NCBI GenBank assembly: GCA_021775615.1
Contig: JAJFHL010000177.1
Location: 1-35,734, forward strand
DNA from: Hyphomicrobiales bacterium
Lineage (GTDB): Bacteria > Pseudomonadota > Alphaproteobacteria > Rhizobiales > JAJFHB01
DNA: 35,734 nucleotides
Direction of reading: 5' to 3'
Below, one piece after another: positions 34,903 through 35,734 of the stretch; position 1 is the stretch's first letter; each line of letters starts with the position of its first letter. The translations under genes and the position numbers were made by a program. Below the pieces are notes generated by a model, which saw nothing but the letters and a program-made list of their open reading frames with translations, was not told where the DNA came from and made no database searches.

Positions 34903-35702
34903 TGAGACGTCTGACCTGGCTCGTGCCCACCCTCTACATCTTTTTCCTGATGCTGCCGATCTATTGGCTTTTGAATATGTCGTTCAAGACAACCAACGAG
35001 ATCCTCGGCACCTTCACTTTGTGGCCGCAGGAATTCACGCTCGATAATTACGTCAAGATCTTCACCGACCCGACCTGGTATCGCGGCTATTTCAATTCGA
35101 TCACTTATGTGGTGATCAACACGGCGATTTCGGTCACCGTGGCCCTGCCTGCGGCCTATGCATTCTCGCGCTACCGCTTCCTCGGCGACAAGCACCTGTT
35201 CTTCTGGCTGCTCACCAACCGTATGGCGCCACCGGCGGTGTTCGCCCTGCCGTTCTTCCAGCTCTATTCCTCGGTCGAACTGTTCGACACGCCCATCGCC
35301 GTGGCGCTGGCCCACTGCCTGTTCAACATTCCCCTGGCGGTGTGGATTCTTGAGGGCTTCATGTCGTCGGTGCCGAAGGAGCTCGACGACACCGCCTATG
35401 TGGACGGCTATTCGTTTCCGCACTTCTTCGTGAAGATCTTCATCCCCACCATCGCCGCTGGCATCGGCGTTGCCGCGTTTTTCTGCTTCATGTTCTCCTG
35501 GGTCGAGCTGCTGCTGGCTAAGACCCTCACATCGGTCGCCGCCAAACCGATCGCCGCCACCATGACCCGCACCGCCAGCACCGCGGGCTATGAACTCGGC
35601 CTTCTGGCAGCCGCCGGAACGCTCACCATCGTACCCGGCGCCTTCGTCATCTATTTCGTGCGCAACTACATCGCCAAGGGCTTCGCCCTCGGGCGGGTTT
35701 AG
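34902..35702 (+). CDS. glpQ: ABC importer permease, GlpQ-like
   Basis: The 266-aa permease is read from the ATG at 34902, overlapping the glpP stop (TGATG), with GAGGAG upstream; a GTG at 34899 would add one residue. It shows MSFKTTNEILGTFTLWPQEFTLDNYVKIFTDPTWYRGYFNSITYV, the conserved NRMAPPAVFALPFFQLYSSVELFDTPIAVALAHCLFNIPLAVWILEGFMSSVPKELDDTAYVDGYSFPHFFVKIFIPTIAAGIGVAAFFCFMFSWVELLLA and a basic C-terminus. It follows the MalG-type pattern. It should form the pore with GlpP. Confidence 0.9.
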
Positions 35703-35711
35703 GAGGGATAC

Positions 35712-35734
35712 ATGCTCGATCTCTCCTGGATGGC
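35712..35734 (+). CDS. glpU: Start of GlpU-like (DUF2160) small membrane protein, cut by window end
   Basis: AGGAGG at 35702-35707 precedes ATG at 35712, and the visible residues are MLDLSWM. GlpU/DUF2160 proteins, small membrane partners of this transporter class, begin in a similar way and follow glpQ in rhizobia, as I recall. Only seven codons are visible, so the call rests mainly on gene order. Confidence 0.55.

Overview
The window is GC-rich bacterial DNA, densely coded, with short intergenic gaps and few insertions. The gene content points to an alphaproteobacterium, probably of the Hyphomicrobiales (Rhizobiales) type: a lone TadG-like protein, a MocR regulator, several complete ABC importers and a GlpVSTPQU-type transporter typical of rhizobia. 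This placement is inference from gene content; no rRNA or tRNA lies in the window. I see no phage genes, insertion sequences or CRISPR arrays.

Layout. (1) 1-3804: a very acidic secreted protein behind a perfect CRP-type site, then a MocR regulator divergent from two FMN split-barrel proteins (NimA/PPOX-like and PaiB-like). (2) 3805-5574: a lone TadG/VWA protein behind a near-perfect sigma-54 promoter, closed by a strong terminator and followed by a nested palindromic repeat. (3) 5575-17345, continuing to 19101: a catabolic region around a LuxR-type regulator. Leftward run a Liv-type ABC importer with a Rieske oxygenase, and a ureohydrolase. Rightward run luxR, a SnoaL-like protein, a flavin reductase, a second divergent ureohydrolase, a zinc alcohol dehydrogenase and a type I Baeyer-Villiger monooxygenase. 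A 20-bp palindrome of lux-box size occurs twice, inside a 26-bp identity, upstream of the importer and between the first ureohydrolase and luxR. A degenerate third copy precedes the flavin reductase. This looks like one LuxR regulon for uptake and oxidation/hydrolysis of a nitrogenous, perhaps guanidino- or quaternary-amine-type, compound.

(4) 19145-29686: nine leftward genes: two glutamine-synthetase-like ligases, a PhyH-type Fe/2-oxoglutarate dioxygenase, a PAS-only sensor, a sigma-54 activator, and a Pot-type (polyamine family) ABC importer. A textbook sigma-54 promoter sits before the first ligase gene, so the encoded activator probably controls its own operon. The set suggests import of an amine, gamma-glutamylation and oxidation. 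(5) 30011-35734: a divergent GlpV-S-T-P-Q-U-type importer, cut at the right end in the sixth gene. Its two ATPases carry complementary defects that fall on the same composite ATP site.

All three binding-protein genes are followed by a strong stem-loop before the next transporter gene, one of them a full intrinsic terminator, which would favour binding protein over membrane components. Functions are read from motifs and context by eye; no database search was possible. The substrates of all three transporters are unproven.
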